Part shown: positions 8,663 to 17,312 of the stretch, in pieces | How positions within the stretch are numbered: the stretch's first letter is position 1 | Layout of the letters: each line of letters begins with the position of its first letter | Assembly: GCF_046600715.1 (NCBI RefSeq) | Contig: NZ_JBJMAV010000007.1 | Span: forward strand, 61,585-125,584 | DNA length: 64,000 nucleotides | DNA from: Lysobacter_C viscosus | Lineage (GTDB): Bacteria > Pseudomonadota > Gammaproteobacteria > Xanthomonadales > Xanthomonadaceae | Reading direction: 5' to 3' | The notes under the pieces: generated by a model | Database searches by the model: none | Told to the model about the DNA's origin: nothing | The model's input: only the letters and a program-made list of their open reading frames with translations | Made by a program: the position numbers and the translations under genes

Positions 8663-9583
8663 TCAGGCGGACGGGCCGCGCAGCTTCTCCAGCACGCCTT
8701 CCAGCGAGTCCAGGTCGCTGTAGTGGATCACCAGGCGGCCCTTGCCGCCGCGGCCGTGCAGCACGTTGACCTTGGTATTGAGCGACTCGGCCAGTTCACG
8801 CTCGAGGCTGACGATGTCGGCCTGCGGCTTGGCCCGGACCGGCTTGCTGCGCTTGCCGGCAGGCAGCTTGCCCAGCGCGAACTGCTGGGCCCGGTGCTCG
8901 ACCTCGCGCACCGACCAGCCGTGCTCGGCGGCATCGGCTGCCAGCTTGGCGGCCAGGTCGGGCGCCAGGGTCAGCAGTGCACGGGCATGGCCCATCTCCA
9001 GCCGGCGCGACTCGACCAGCGCCCGGATCGCCGGGGGCAGCTCCAGCAGCCGCAGCAGGTTGGACACCGCTGCGCGCGAACGCCCCACCGCACCGGCGGC
9101 CTGGGCGTGGGTCAGGTCGAACTCGTCGATCAGCCGCTGCAGCGCATTGGCTTCCTCCAGTGGATTGAGGTCCTCGCGCTGGATGTTCTCGATCAGCGCC
9201 ATCGCCACCACGGTGCGGTCGTCGACCTCGCGCACCACCACCGGCACCTCGTCCAGGCCCGCCAGCTTGCTCGCCCGCCAGCGGCGCTCGCCGGCGATGA
9301 TCTCGTAGGTGCGCCCGCCGTGGTCGGCGATCTCGCGGACCACGATGGGCTGGATCACGCCCTGGGCCTTGATCGACTCGGCCAGCTCGGCCAGCTTGTC
9401 CTCGTCCCAGTGCTTGCGCGGCTGGTACTTGCCCGCGGTCAGGGCGTCCACCGGAAGCGAGTGCAGGGTGTCGCCGGGCGCGGCTTCCAGTGCCGGGGCT
9501 TCGCTCTTCGGGCCCAGCAGCGCCTCCAGGCCACGGCCGAGCCCACGCTTCTTGGCGGCCGATGCGGTCTTGGCGGCGCTCAT
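8663..9583 (-). CDS. parB: Chromosome partitioning protein ParB
   Basis: DNA-binding CTPase clamp that loads at parS sites and works with ParA in chromosome segregation. 306 residues. The N-terminal KRGLGRGLEALLG box is followed by the ParB/Srx domain (YQPRKHWDEDKLAELAESI; GERRWRASKLAGL) and IENIQREDLNPLEEA, then the helix-turn-helix (THAQAAGAVGRSRAAVSNLLRL), with a C-terminal dimerisation segment at the end. The ATG overlaps the parA stop by four bases (ATGA), so translation is coupled. It is the last gene of rsmG-parA-parB. Confidence 0.96.
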   Translation of the reverse strand: MSAAKTASAAKKRGLGRGLEALLGPKSEAPALEAAPGDTLHSLPVDALTAGKYQPRKHWDEDKLAELAESIKAQGVIQPIVVREIADHGGRTYEIIAGERRWRASKLAGLDEVPVVVREVDDRTVVAMALIENIQREDLNPLEEANALQRLIDEFDLTHAQAAGAVGRSRAAVSNLLRLLELPPAIRALVESRRLEMGHARALLTLAPDLAAKLAADAAEHGWSVREVEHRAQQFALGKLPAGKRSKPVRAKPQADIVSLERELAESLNTKVNVLHGRGGKGRLVIHYSDLDSLEGVLEKLRGPSA

Positions 9584-10401
9584 GCCGGGGTCTCCTGTGC
9601 GGTGGATGTCGGGGTGGCGGCCCGGGTGGCCTGGTCGCGCTCGCGCTGCCGGCGCAGTACTTCGCCGGCCAGCCCCAGGTAGGCGATGCCGCCACGGCTG
9701 GCCTTGTCGTAGCCGACGATGCTCTGGCCGTGGCTGGGCGCTTCGGCCAGGCGCACGTTGCGCGGCACGATGGTGCGGAACACGCGGTCGCCGAAATGGT
9801 TGGTGAGCTCGGCCGAGACCGCGTTGGCCAGGTTGTTGCGCACGTCGAACATGGTGCGCAGCACGCCTTCGATTTCCAGCGCGGGGTTGAGCCGCCCGCG
9901 CATGCCCTCGATGGTGTCCAGCAGCGCGCTCACGCCTTCCAGCGCGTAGTACTCGCACTGCATCGGCACGATGATCGAGTCGGCGGCGGTCAGCGCGTTG
10001 ATCGTCAGCAGCGACAGCGCCGGCGGGCAGTCGATGAGGATGAAGTCGTACTCGTCGGCGATCGGCGCCAGCGCGCGCTTGAGGCGCTGCTCGCGGTCGT
10101 CCTCGCCCATCAGCCGGATCTCGGCGGCGGTCAGGTCGATGTTGCCCGGCAGCAGGTCGAAGTCCTCCGAGGTGCGCACGCGCGCGGTGGCCGCGTCGCT
10201 TTCGCCCAGCAGCACCTCGTAGACCGAGTCCCCGAGTTCGCGCTTGTTGACGCCCGCACCCATGGTCGCGTTGCCCTGCGGATCCAGGTCGACCAGCAGC
10301 ACCTTCTTGGGCGTGCGCGCCAGCGCGGCGGCCAGGTTGACCGCGGTGGTGGTCTTGCCGACCCCGCCCTTCTGGTTGGCGACGGCGATGATGCGGGCCA
10401 T
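9580..10401 (-). CDS. parA: Chromosome partitioning ATPase ParA
   Basis: Deviant-Walker ATPase of the ParA/Soj family, 273 residues, that drives origin segregation with ParB. It shows the signature KGGVGKTTT near residue 11, the VDLDPQGNAT switch region, and DCPPALSLLT. Its C-terminal tail is polar. It follows rsmG by about 165 bases and overlaps parB by ATGA. This is the usual chromosomal arrangement, although mnmG, often next to rsmG, is replaced here by a phosphopantetheinyl transferase gene. Confidence 0.96.
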   Translation of the reverse strand: MARIIAVANQKGGVGKTTTAVNLAAALARTPKKVLLVDLDPQGNATMGAGVNKRELGDSVYEVLLGESDAATARVRTSEDFDLLPGNIDLTAAEIRLMGEDDREQRLKRALAPIADEYDFILIDCPPALSLLTINALTAADSIIVPMQCEYYALEGVSALLDTIEGMRGRLNPALEIEGVLRTMFDVRNNLANAVSAELTNHFGDRVFRTIVPRNVRLAEAPSHGQSIVGYDKASRGGIAYLGLAGEVLRRQRERDQATRAATPTSTAQETPA

Positions 10402-10566
10402 GCGGCTCGTCCCCTGTAGTGGCCGGCGCTGCGGCGGCGGCGTGCGAAGCGGACGGCCCGCGCGGGGCGCGGGCCGGACCGGGGATTATGCCCGCGGCGG
10501 GCCGGCCTTGCCGAACGCGTGCGCAAGCGGCGCTGGCCGCGCCCGCCGCGGCGCGTCCCGGGGGCG

Positions 10567-11217
10567 TCAGGACCGGCGCACCACCACCAGGTGGCGCTGC
10601 GCCGGCAGGCCGGGTACGTGCAGGGCATGCACGGCGTCGACCCCCCAGCCGTCGGGCAGGGCGGCGATCTCCTCGTCCGGCACCACGCCCTTCATTGCCA
10701 GAAGCACGCCGCCGGGCCTGAGCAGCGGCCCGCCCCATTCCACCAGCAGGGGCAGCGTCGCCAGCGCGCGGGCGGTGATCGCATCGAACGCGCCCGGCCG
10801 GTCCAGGGCCTCGATGCGCGACTCGGCCACCTCGACGTCGGCCAACCGCAGCTGGCGCACGGCCTCGCGCATGAAGCGTGCCTTCTTGCCGGCGCTCTCC
10901 ACCAGGGTGACCCGCAGGCCCGGCTTGGCGATCGCCAGTGGGATGCCGGGCAGGCCGGCGCCGGTGCCCAGGTCGGCCAGTGCACCGCCGGCGCCGGCCA
11001 GCGCGTCCACGAAGGGGTGCATCGCCAGCGAATCAAGCAGGTGCTTGGTGACCATCTCGTGCGGATCGCGCACGGCCGTCAGGTTGTAGGTGCGGTTCCA
11101 GCGCAGCAGCAGCGCGAGGTAGTCGAGCAGCGGCGCATCGAGCGCCGGATCCAGTTCGAGTTCGGCCAGCCCCGCGCGCAGAAGGGGGGCGAGGTCGGGG
11201 GGAAGGGGCGTGTCCAT
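10567..11217 (-). CDS. rsmG: 16S rRNA (guanine-527 N7)-methyltransferase
   Basis: SAM-dependent methyltransferase of 216 residues that modifies 16S rRNA. The family motif WNRTYNLTAVRDPHEM (near 40-55) is followed by the SAM-binding loop DLGTGAGLPGIPLAI and the acidic strand VTLVES. It starts 27 bases after the phosphopantetheinyl transferase stop, so both may be read together with parA-parB. Loss of this enzyme in other bacteria gives low-level streptomycin resistance (family knowledge). Confidence 0.95.
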   Translation of the reverse strand: MDTPLPPDLAPLLRAGLAELELDPALDAPLLDYLALLLRWNRTYNLTAVRDPHEMVTKHLLDSLAMHPFVDALAGAGGALADLGTGAGLPGIPLAIAKPGLRVTLVESAGKKARFMREAVRQLRLADVEVAESRIEALDRPGAFDAITARALATLPLLVEWGGPLLRPGGVLLAMKGVVPDEEIAALPDGWGVDAVHALHVPGLPAQRHLVVVRRS

Positions 11218-11244
11218 GACCGGACAGTATCGCCGCAGCCGCGG

Positions 11245-11844
11245 TCAGCCGGCCACGCGCGGGCGCCACGCCAGCGCGCCGATGTAGCCGGGGGATGGCA
11301 CCAGCTCCCGCAGGTGCCAATCGCGGGCTAGGCCGAGCGCGGGATCGCAGTCGCGCAACACCAGGCCGCCGCCGGCGTCCTCGAAGCGCAGCCGGTGCAG
11401 GCCGAACGACAGGCCGTGGCCGTGCGCTTTCAACACCGCCTCCTTGGCGCACCACAGGCGCAGGAATGCAAGGTCCCGATCATCCCCTGCCGCTTGTGTG
11501 GCCAGCCAATCGGCCTCGCCGGGGGTGAAGTAGCGTGCCGCCACCGCCAGCGCGCGCGGACGGGGTCGCAGCCGCTCCATGTCGATGCCGACTGCCACGT
11601 GCTCACCCAGGGCCACCAGCAGGCCCTCGCCGCTGTGGCTCCAGTTGCAGTCGTGGCATCCGCGGGGCGTGCACAGCAGGGGCCGTCCGCGCGCGTCGCG
11701 CTGCATCGTCACTGGCCCTTCCTCGCCTGCCAGCCGGGTCTCCAGCCAGGCTTGCGCCTGTGCCTGGGGAGGCACGCCGGGCTGGCGGGCCTGCCATGCC
11801 CAAGCCGGGACCGGGCCCGCGACGGGTTGGGGAGTCGATGGCAT
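11245..11844 (-). CDS. 4'-phosphopantetheinyl transferase (Sfp/HetI type)
   Basis: Protein of 199 residues that transfers phosphopantetheine from CoA to a serine of carrier proteins. It shows the two Mg-binding motifs of the family: VGIDMERLRPR and LRLWCAKEAVLKAHG. NWSHSGE precedes the first. An unusual cysteine group (LLCTPRGCHDCNWSHS, three Cys in nine residues) sits just before that motif. The divergent neighbour is the AMP-ligase expected to load the pigment starter, so the ACP at 22.25 kb is a likely substrate (inference; HetI-like enzymes are known to activate carrier proteins in Xanthomonas). The start at 11844 is chosen by family length; the site ahead is not clear. Confidence 0.85.
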   Translation of the reverse strand: MPSTPQPVAGPVPAWAWQARQPGVPPQAQAQAWLETRLAGEEGPVTMQRDARGRPLLCTPRGCHDCNWSHSGEGLLVALGEHVAVGIDMERLRPRPRALAVAARYFTPGEADWLATQAAGDDRDLAFLRLWCAKEAVLKAHGHGLSFGLHRLRFEDAGGGLVLRDCDPALGLARDWHLRELVPSPGYIGALAWRPRVAG

Positions 11845-11981
11845 GGGGGCGGGCGGGCGGTGGCGGAACAGGCAGCGTAAGCTACCCCGGAGCGCGGCCG
11901 CGACCGCGCCCACAGGGGGCGGCGAAGGACCGGCAACACCGGGCATCGCCGCGAACACGGACCGCAACCGGCCACGCAACC

Positions 11982-13352
11982 ATGTCAGCGGTGATCGACA
12001 CCGGCCACGCCGGCCCGCCACGACGCCGGGCCTCGCCCATGACCGTGGGCCACGCCTCGCGCGCGATCGCGTTCGATGGCAGCGGGGAGCGCCCGCTCGC
12101 GCAGTTCCATGCCGAGGTCCGCGGTCTTGCCGCGCTGCTGCCCGATGCCGCCTATGCGGTCAACCTGTGCGACGACCGCTATCGCTTCCTGGTCGCCTTC
12201 TGCGCGGCGGCACTGCGCGGCCAGGCCACGTTGCTGCCGCCCTCGCGCGCGCCCCGGGTGGTCGAAGAGGTGCTGGCCCAGCACCCGGGGGCGTACTGCC
12301 TGGGCGACGTGCCGCTCGCGCCCCAGCCCCCCCGCTACCTGCGCCTGCCCGATCCGTTGCCCCAGTGCGACGGCGCGCTGCCGATGCTCGAGGACGACGC
12401 GCTGGTCGCGATCGGCTTCACTTCCGGCAGCACCGGCCAACCGCGACCCAACCCCAAGACCTGGGCCGCATTCCGCGCCAGCACGGCGCAGAACCTGGCG
12501 GCCCTGTCCGACCTGCTGGCGCCGCACGGCAGCACCCATGTGGTCGCCACGGTGCCGCCACAGCACATGTACGGCATGGAGATGTCGGTGCTGTTGCCGC
12601 TGCTGGGGCCGGTCGCGCTCCACGGTGCGCGGCCCTTCTTCCCGGGTGACGTGGCGCGCGTGCTGGCCGACTCGGCCACGCCGGCGCTGCTGGTGACCAC
12701 GCCCGTGCACCTGCGTGCGCTGCTGGAATCCGGCGTCACCCTGCCACCGATGGCCGGCATCGTCTCGGCCACCGCGCCCCTGCCGGCCGCGCTGGCCCGG
12801 TCGGCCGAGGCGCGCTTCGGCTGCGAGGTGCGCGAGCTGTTCGGCTCGACCGAAACGTGCATCTTTGCCCGCCGGCGCACCGCCATCGACGATGCCTGGA
12901 CCCTGCTGCCCGGCGTACAGCTGTCGCCGCAACCCGACGGCACCGCCGTGCATGCACCGCACCTGCCCCAGCCGGTTTCGCTGGCCGACCTGGTGGAGCT
13001 GCTGGACGACGGACGCTTCTTGCTGCGTGGACGTAGCGCCGACCTGCTGGAGATCGCCGGCAAGCGCGCGTCACTGGGCGACCTCACCCGCAAACTGCTT
13101 GCCGTGCCGGGGGTGGTGGATGGCGTCGTATTCCAGGCCGAGGCGGCTGACGAGGCCGGCATCCGGCGCGTGGTGGCGCTGGTGGTGGCGCCCGGGTTGG
13201 ACGAGGCGCAGGTGCTGCGCGGGCTGCGCGGGGGGATCGACCCGGTGTTCCTGCCGCGACCGTTGCGCTGCGTTGCAGCATTGCCCCGCAACGAAACCGG
13301 CAAGCTGCCGCGCGATGCACTGGCCGCGCTGCTGGCGTCCCCGTCCACCTGA
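11982..13352 (+). CDS. AMP-dependent ligase, probable hydroxybenzoate:ACP ligase of the pigment pathway
   Basis: ANL-superfamily adenylating enzyme of 456 residues (437 if it begins at ATG 12039). It has FTSGSTGQPRPNPKTW, a shortened P-loop in which arginine stands where many relatives have lysine, the core ELFGSTETCIFARR, the hinge DGRFLLRGRSADLLEIAGKR, and the C-terminal lysine in NETGKLPRDAL. This compact form matches the ligase of aryl-polyene clusters, which activates the aromatic starter (XanA2 in Xanthomonas). It is divergent from the phosphopantetheinyl transferase and about 9 kb from the ACP, outside the main cluster. The start is uncertain because neither ATG has a good ribosome site. 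Confidence 0.8.
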   Translation: MSAVIDTGHAGPPRRRASPMTVGHASRAIAFDGSGERPLAQFHAEVRGLAALLPDAAYAVNLCDDRYRFLVAFCAAALRGQATLLPPSRAPRVVEEVLAQHPGAYCLGDVPLAPQPPRYLRLPDPLPQCDGALPMLEDDALVAIGFTSGSTGQPRPNPKTWAAFRASTAQNLAALSDLLAPHGSTHVVATVPPQHMYGMEMSVLLPLLGPVALHGARPFFPGDVARVLADSATPALLVTTPVHLRALLESGVTLPPMAGIVSATAPLPAALARSAEARFGCEVRELFGSTETCIFARRRTAIDDAWTLLPGVQLSPQPDGTAVHAPHLPQPVSLADLVELLDDGRFLLRGRSADLLEIAGKRASLGDLTRKLLAVPGVVDGVVFQAEAADEAGIRRVVALVVAPGLDEAQVLRGLRGGIDPVFLPRPLRCVAALPRNETGKLPRDALAALLASPST

Positions 13353-13511
13353 GCGCGTCGCCTGTACGGGGCCGGACGGAGCCCCGCCGGGTGAGTGCCG
13401 CGCGAACGCACGAACCCCCACATCCCCGTCACACGGGCCTCGCAAGACTGTCTACGCCCCTACGCAGGGGAGCACGAATCCCTACTGACCGGACTTAAGG
13501 AGACACACGCG

Positions 13512-13784
13512 ATGGGTATCATCATTTGGTTGATCGTTGGCGGCATCATCGGCTGGATTGCCAGCATGATCATGAAGACCGATGGCCAGCAGGGCATCAT
13601 CTTGAACGTCATCGTCGGCATCGTCGGCGCATTCTTGGGTGGCTGGGTCGGCGGCATGCTGGGTATCGGCGGCGCGGACATCAACGACGGCGACTTCAGC
13701 CTGTCGGGCCTGCTGCTGTCCCTGGTGGGCGCGGTCGTGCTGCTGGCGATCGTCAACCTGTTCCGTCGTGGCCGCGTGCGCTAA
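13512..13784 (+). CDS. GlsB/YeaQ/YmgE family membrane protein
   Basis: Protein of 90 residues with three hydrophobic segments (about 2-20, 30-52 and 62-84) and the family N-terminus MGIIIWLIVGGIIGWIAS. The family was named transglycosylase-associated but has no proven enzyme activity; members are often induced by stress. AAGGAG lies nine bases before the ATG, an unusually strong ribosome site for this window. It is a single gene followed by a strong terminator. Confidence 0.9.
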   Translation: MGIIIWLIVGGIIGWIASMIMKTDGQQGIILNVIVGIVGAFLGGWVGGMLGIGGADINDGDFSLSGLLLSLVGAVVLLAIVNLFRRGRVR

Positions 13785-13809
13785 GCACCGCCGCTACATC
13801 GGACACGCG

Positions 13810-13832
13810 AAGGCCCGGCATCGCCGGGCCTT
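13810..13832 (+). terminator. Rho-independent terminator
   Basis: Perfect 10-bp stem AAGGCCCGGC/GCCGGGCCTT with a 3-base loop, followed by CCTTGTTTT. It lies 25 bases after the GlsB-type gene. Confidence 0.8.
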
Positions 13833-13925
13833 CCTTGTTTTCGGGGCAGGGAGTGGGAATACGCCGATCCCGCACCGCTCACGTGGCCGGACTGGCCGCC
13901 CCGTCCCCGTTCCCCGTTATTCCCG

Positions 13926-14708
13926 TCAACCCAGTTCCACCCACGCGGGGGCGTGGTCACTGGGCCGGTCCCAGGTGCGCGGCTCGCGGTCGATGCCGGC
14001 GCCGCTGCAGCGTTCGCGCAGCGCGTCCGATACCAGGGTGAGGTCGATCCGCAGGCCCATGTCGCGACGGAAGGCGGCCTGCCGGTAGTCCCACCAGCTG
14101 AAGACACCGCCCTCGTCGTGGTGCAGGCGGTAGGCGTCGTGCAGGCCGAGGCTGCACAGCTTGGCCAGCGCCTCGCGTTCGGCGGTCGAAGTCAGGATGT
14201 GGTGCTCGTTCCAGACCGAGGGGTCATGCACGTCGCGCTCATCGGGGGCGATATTGAAGTCACCCAGCACCACCAGCCTGGGGTGGGCACGCAGCTCGTT
14301 CTCCAGCCAGCCATGCACCGCCTCCAGCCAGCGCAGCTTGTAGGCGTACTTCTCGGCGCCCACGTCCTGGCCGTTGACCACGTACAGATTGACCACCCGC
14401 AGGTCACCCACGGTCGCGGCGATGACCCGTTTCTGCTCGTCGTGGAAACCGGGGATGCCCACCTGGACGTCGGCGGCGGGCATGCGCGAAAGGATCGCCA
14501 CCCCGTTGTAGGTCTTCTGCCCGGCAAACACACTGCGATAGCCCAGTTCGGCCAGTGCCGCGTCCGGGAAGCGGGCGTCCTCCAGCTTGGTTTCCTGCAG
14601 CCCCACGATGTCGGGGCCGGCATCGCCGAGCCATTGCTGCAGGTGCGGCAGGCGCACGTTGAGCGAGTTGACGTTCCAGCTGGCGATCTTGGTCGGCGTC
14701 GAGGTCAT
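13926..14708 (-). CDS. xthA: Exodeoxyribonuclease III
   Basis: AP endonuclease/3'-5' exonuclease of the EEP fold, 260 residues. Conserved segments are SWNVNSLNVRL, LQETKLED (metal-binding Glu), LYVVNGQDVG, GDFNIAPDERD (catalytic Asp/Asn), RIDLTLVSDAL and SDHAPAWVEL (catalytic His). It acts on abasic sites, complementing the MutM product of this window. There is no Shine-Dalgarno; TAGACT lies six bases before the ATG. Confidence 0.95.
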   Translation of the reverse strand: MTSTPTKIASWNVNSLNVRLPHLQQWLGDAGPDIVGLQETKLEDARFPDAALAELGYRSVFAGQKTYNGVAILSRMPAADVQVGIPGFHDEQKRVIAATVGDLRVVNLYVVNGQDVGAEKYAYKLRWLEAVHGWLENELRAHPRLVVLGDFNIAPDERDVHDPSVWNEHHILTSTAEREALAKLCSLGLHDAYRLHHDEGGVFSWWDYRQAAFRRDMGLRIDLTLVSDALRERCSGAGIDREPRTWDRPSDHAPAWVELG

Positions 14709-14714
14709 CGGCGA

Positions 14715-14720
14715 AGTCTA
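14715..14720 (-). promoter_or_regulatory. Probable -10 element of xthA (leaderless type)
   Basis: TAGACT stands six bases before the xthA ATG, so transcription would begin at or next to the start codon. No -35 match is evident. Confidence 0.5.
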
Positions 14721-14792
14721 GTCCAGCACCCCGAGCCAGGCTGGCCCGGGCTGGCATGATCGGATGCTGGCCCCCGACGAGTACACCGCGCG

Positions 14793-15809
14793 ATGCCCAA
14801 CGACTGGATCGACCTGCGCAGCGACACCGTCACCCGACCGACCGTTGCGATGCGCGCGGCGATGGCGTCGGCCGAGGTCGGCGACGATGTCTACGGCGAG
14901 GACCCGACGGTCAATGCCCTGCAGGAGCGGCTGGCGGGCGAACTGGGGTTCGACGCCGCGCTGTTCGTGCCCAGCGGCACCCAGTCCAACCTGGTGGGAC
15001 TGTTGGCCCACTGCGCGCGCGGCGACGAATACATCGTCGGCATGGACGCGCACACCTACAAGTACGAGGGCGGTGGCGCGGCGGTGCTGGGCGGGATCCA
15101 GCCGCAGCCATTGGCGCACGCGACCGACGGCACGCTGCCGCTGGACGCGGTGGAGGCGGCGATCAAGCCCGACGATGCGCACTTCGCCCGCACCCGCCTG
15201 CTGTGCCTGGAAAACACCTGGCACGGCCGTGCCATGCCCTTGCAGTACCTGGCCGAGGCACGTGCGCTGTGCGAGCGGCGCGGGTTGGCACTGCACCTGG
15301 ATGGCGCGCGGGTGTTCAACGCCGCGGTAGAGCAGGAGGTGCCGGTGCGGGAGATCGCGCGCCACTTCGACAGCGTGTCGGTATGCCTGTCCAAGGGACT
15401 GGGGGCGCCGGTGGGCTCGGTGCTGCTGGGGTCCTCGCACCTGGTCGCGCAGGCGCGGCGCTGGCGCAAGGTCACCGGTGGCGGGATGCGCCAGTCGGGG
15501 CTGCTGGCGGCTGCCGCGCTGCACGCCCTGGACCACCACGTTTCACGGTTGGCGGACGACCACGACCGGGCGGCGCGACTGGCCTCGGCGCTGCAGGCGC
15601 TGGGCGTGGCCGTGAGCGGTCGGCACACCAACATGGTGTTCGTGCAGGTAGCGCCGGACTCGGCCGGGCAGCTGGTCGCGCACATGGCCGACGCGGGCAT
15701 CCGGCTGTCGCCCGGCAGCGGTGGCACGCTGCGCCTGGTGCTGCACCTGGATGTCGACGACGCCGGGTTGAAGCGGGTGGTCGAGGCCTGGTCCGGCTTC
15801 AACGGATAG
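14793..15809 (+). CDS. ltaE: Low-specificity L-threonine aldolase
   Basis: PLP enzyme of 338 residues that cleaves L-threonine/allo-threonine to glycine and acetaldehyde. It has the family N-terminus DLRSDTVTRPT, the VGDDVYGEDPTVN segment, HLDGARVFNAAV (PLP-contacting Asp and Arg) and the Schiff-base lysine in SVCLSKGLGAPVGS. The gene ends one base before the oppositely oriented aldehyde dehydrogenase ends, so the two are tightly convergent. Confidence 0.93.
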   Translation: MPNDWIDLRSDTVTRPTVAMRAAMASAEVGDDVYGEDPTVNALQERLAGELGFDAALFVPSGTQSNLVGLLAHCARGDEYIVGMDAHTYKYEGGGAAVLGGIQPQPLAHATDGTLPLDAVEAAIKPDDAHFARTRLLCLENTWHGRAMPLQYLAEARALCERRGLALHLDGARVFNAAVEQEVPVREIARHFDSVSVCLSKGLGAPVGSVLLGSSHLVAQARRWRKVTGGGMRQSGLLAAAALHALDHHVSRLADDHDRAARLASALQALGVAVSGRHTNMVFVQVAPDSAGQLVAHMADAGIRLSPGSGGTLRLVLHLDVDDAGLKRVVEAWSGFNG

Positions 15810-17231
15810 CTAGCGCGCCAGCCAGCGGATCACCCGGTCGGCCATGCCGCGGTACGGCGGCTTGAGCAGGTCGCTGCCCGCCCAGCGCCGCTGGTGGAAC
15901 ACCGGCAGCTGCTTGCTGAAGGTGTCGAACCCGTGGCGGCCGTGGATGGCGCCGATGCCGCTGGCGCCGATGCCGCCAAAGGGCAGTCCGTGCACGCCGA
16001 AGTGGATCAGGGTGTCGTTGACGGTGACGCCCCCGGCCAGGGTCGCACCCAGGATGCGCTCGATCGCATCGCGGTCGAACCCGAACGGATACAGCGCCAG
16101 CGGCCGGTCCAGCGCGTTGATGCGGTCGATGGCCTCGTCCAGCGTGTCGTAGGCCAGCACCGGCAGGATCGGCCCGAAGATCTCCTCGCGCATCAAGGGC
16201 GCGTCGGCAGGCGGGTCGATCACCAGCGCGGGCGGCATCAGCCGCTCGTACGCGGCGAACCCGGCGTCGGCACCCAGCGGTTCGAGTACCCGCAGGCCGC
16301 GCTGGCGTGCATCGTCGAGATACCCGCGCAGCCGCTGGACCTGTCCGTCATTGATGATCCGGGTGTAGTCCGGTGATTGCGCGAGCTCGCCATAGCGGGC
16401 GCGCAGCTCGCCCTCCAGCGCCTCGGCCAGCGCATCGCGCTGGCTGCGATGGACCAGGACGTAATCCACGCCGATGCAGGTCTGGCCTGCGTTGAACCAC
16501 TTGCCGGTGGCGATGCGCGCCGCCGCCAGTCCGACCGGAAAGCCTTCGCACACCAGCGCCGGCGACTTGCCGCCCAACTCCAGCGTGACCGGGGTCAGGT
16601 GGGGCGCGGCGGCGGCCATGACCTTGCGGCCCACCGCGGTCGAGCCGGTGAACAGCAGGTGGTCGAAGGGCAGGGCGGAAAACCGTGCCGCGACCTCGCT
16701 GCCGCCCAGCGCGACCGCCACCCGGTCGGCGGGGAACACGTCGGCCAACAGCTGGCGCATCCACGCGCTGGTCCGGGGACTGTGCTCGGACGGCTTGAGG
16801 TAGACGTGGTTGCCGGCGGCTATGGCCGAGACCAGTGGCATCAGCGCCAGGTTCACCGGGTAGTTCCAGGGCGAGAGGATGCCGACCACGCCAACCGGCT
16901 CGCGTCGAAGCTCGGCGCGGCCGGGCCAGAAACGCCAGCCCGCGGCCACGCGCCGGGTCCGCATCCAGCGCCGCAGGTGGCGCAGCGCGTGGGCGATCTC
17001 GGCCTGCACCACCATCGCCTCTGAGATCAGGTTCTCGTGCTCGCTGCGGTGGCCGAAGTCGGCCTCGATCGCGGCGTTCATGGCCGGCAACTGCTCGCGC
17101 AGTGCATCGCGAAGGCGTTCGAGATCACCGCGGCGCTGGGCCTCGTCGGGTTTGCGTGCCCCCCATGCGGTCCGCAGCCGGCGGTGGGTGGCCTCGAGCT
17201 GGTCGGGGGTGGTATCGGCGACGGTGTCCAT
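15810..17231 (-). CDS. calB: Aldehyde dehydrogenase, coniferyl-aldehyde type
   Basis: NAD(P)-dependent aldehyde dehydrogenase of 473 residues, closest in length and motifs to coniferyl aldehyde dehydrogenases. It shows SPWNYPVNLAL, KPSEHSP (cofactor lysine), FTGSTAVGR, LELGGKSPA (general-base Glu) and NAGQTCIGVDY (catalytic Cys). A coniferyl-aldehyde role is only a family label; fatty or aromatic aldehydes are equally possible. The ATG at 17231 matches the family N-terminus and is preceded by TACACT six bases upstream rather than by a ribosome site. Confidence 0.85.
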   Translation of the reverse strand: MDTVADTTPDQLEATHRRLRTAWGARKPDEAQRRGDLERLRDALREQLPAMNAAIEADFGHRSEHENLISEAMVVQAEIAHALRHLRRWMRTRRVAAGWRFWPGRAELRREPVGVVGILSPWNYPVNLALMPLVSAIAAGNHVYLKPSEHSPRTSAWMRQLLADVFPADRVAVALGGSEVAARFSALPFDHLLFTGSTAVGRKVMAAAAPHLTPVTLELGGKSPALVCEGFPVGLAAARIATGKWFNAGQTCIGVDYVLVHRSQRDALAEALEGELRARYGELAQSPDYTRIINDGQVQRLRGYLDDARQRGLRVLEPLGADAGFAAYERLMPPALVIDPPADAPLMREEIFGPILPVLAYDTLDEAIDRINALDRPLALYPFGFDRDAIERILGATLAGGVTVNDTLIHFGVHGLPFGGIGASGIGAIHGRHGFDTFSKQLPVFHQRRWAGSDLLKPPYRGMADRVIRWLAR

Positions 17232-17237
17232 GGCGCC

Positions 17238-17243
17238 AGTGTA
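17238..17243 (-). promoter_or_regulatory. Probable -10 element of the aldehyde dehydrogenase gene (leaderless type)
   Basis: TACACT with a six-base gap to the ATG; the gap (GGCGCC) contains no ribosome-binding sequence. Confidence 0.45.
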
Positions 17244-17300
17244 GGCCGCGGCTACGTGCGACGCGGACAAAGGCCGGATGTGGCCACCGGGCGGGCGCAC

Positions 17301-17306
17301 TAGAAT
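17301..17306 (+). promoter_or_regulatory. Probable -10 element of the gamma carbonic anhydrase gene (leaderless type)
   Basis: TAGAAT with exactly six bases (CACGCC) before the ATG at 17313; no Shine-Dalgarno. The same layout recurs at uvrD, polA and tatD. Confidence 0.55.
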
Positions 17307-17312
17307 CACGCC

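Noticed and set aside
15537..15552. Possible parS-like sequence near CACGTTTCACGG
   Set aside because: It matches only half of the TGTTTCACGTGAAACA palindrome and lies within ltaE; no full parS was found in the window.
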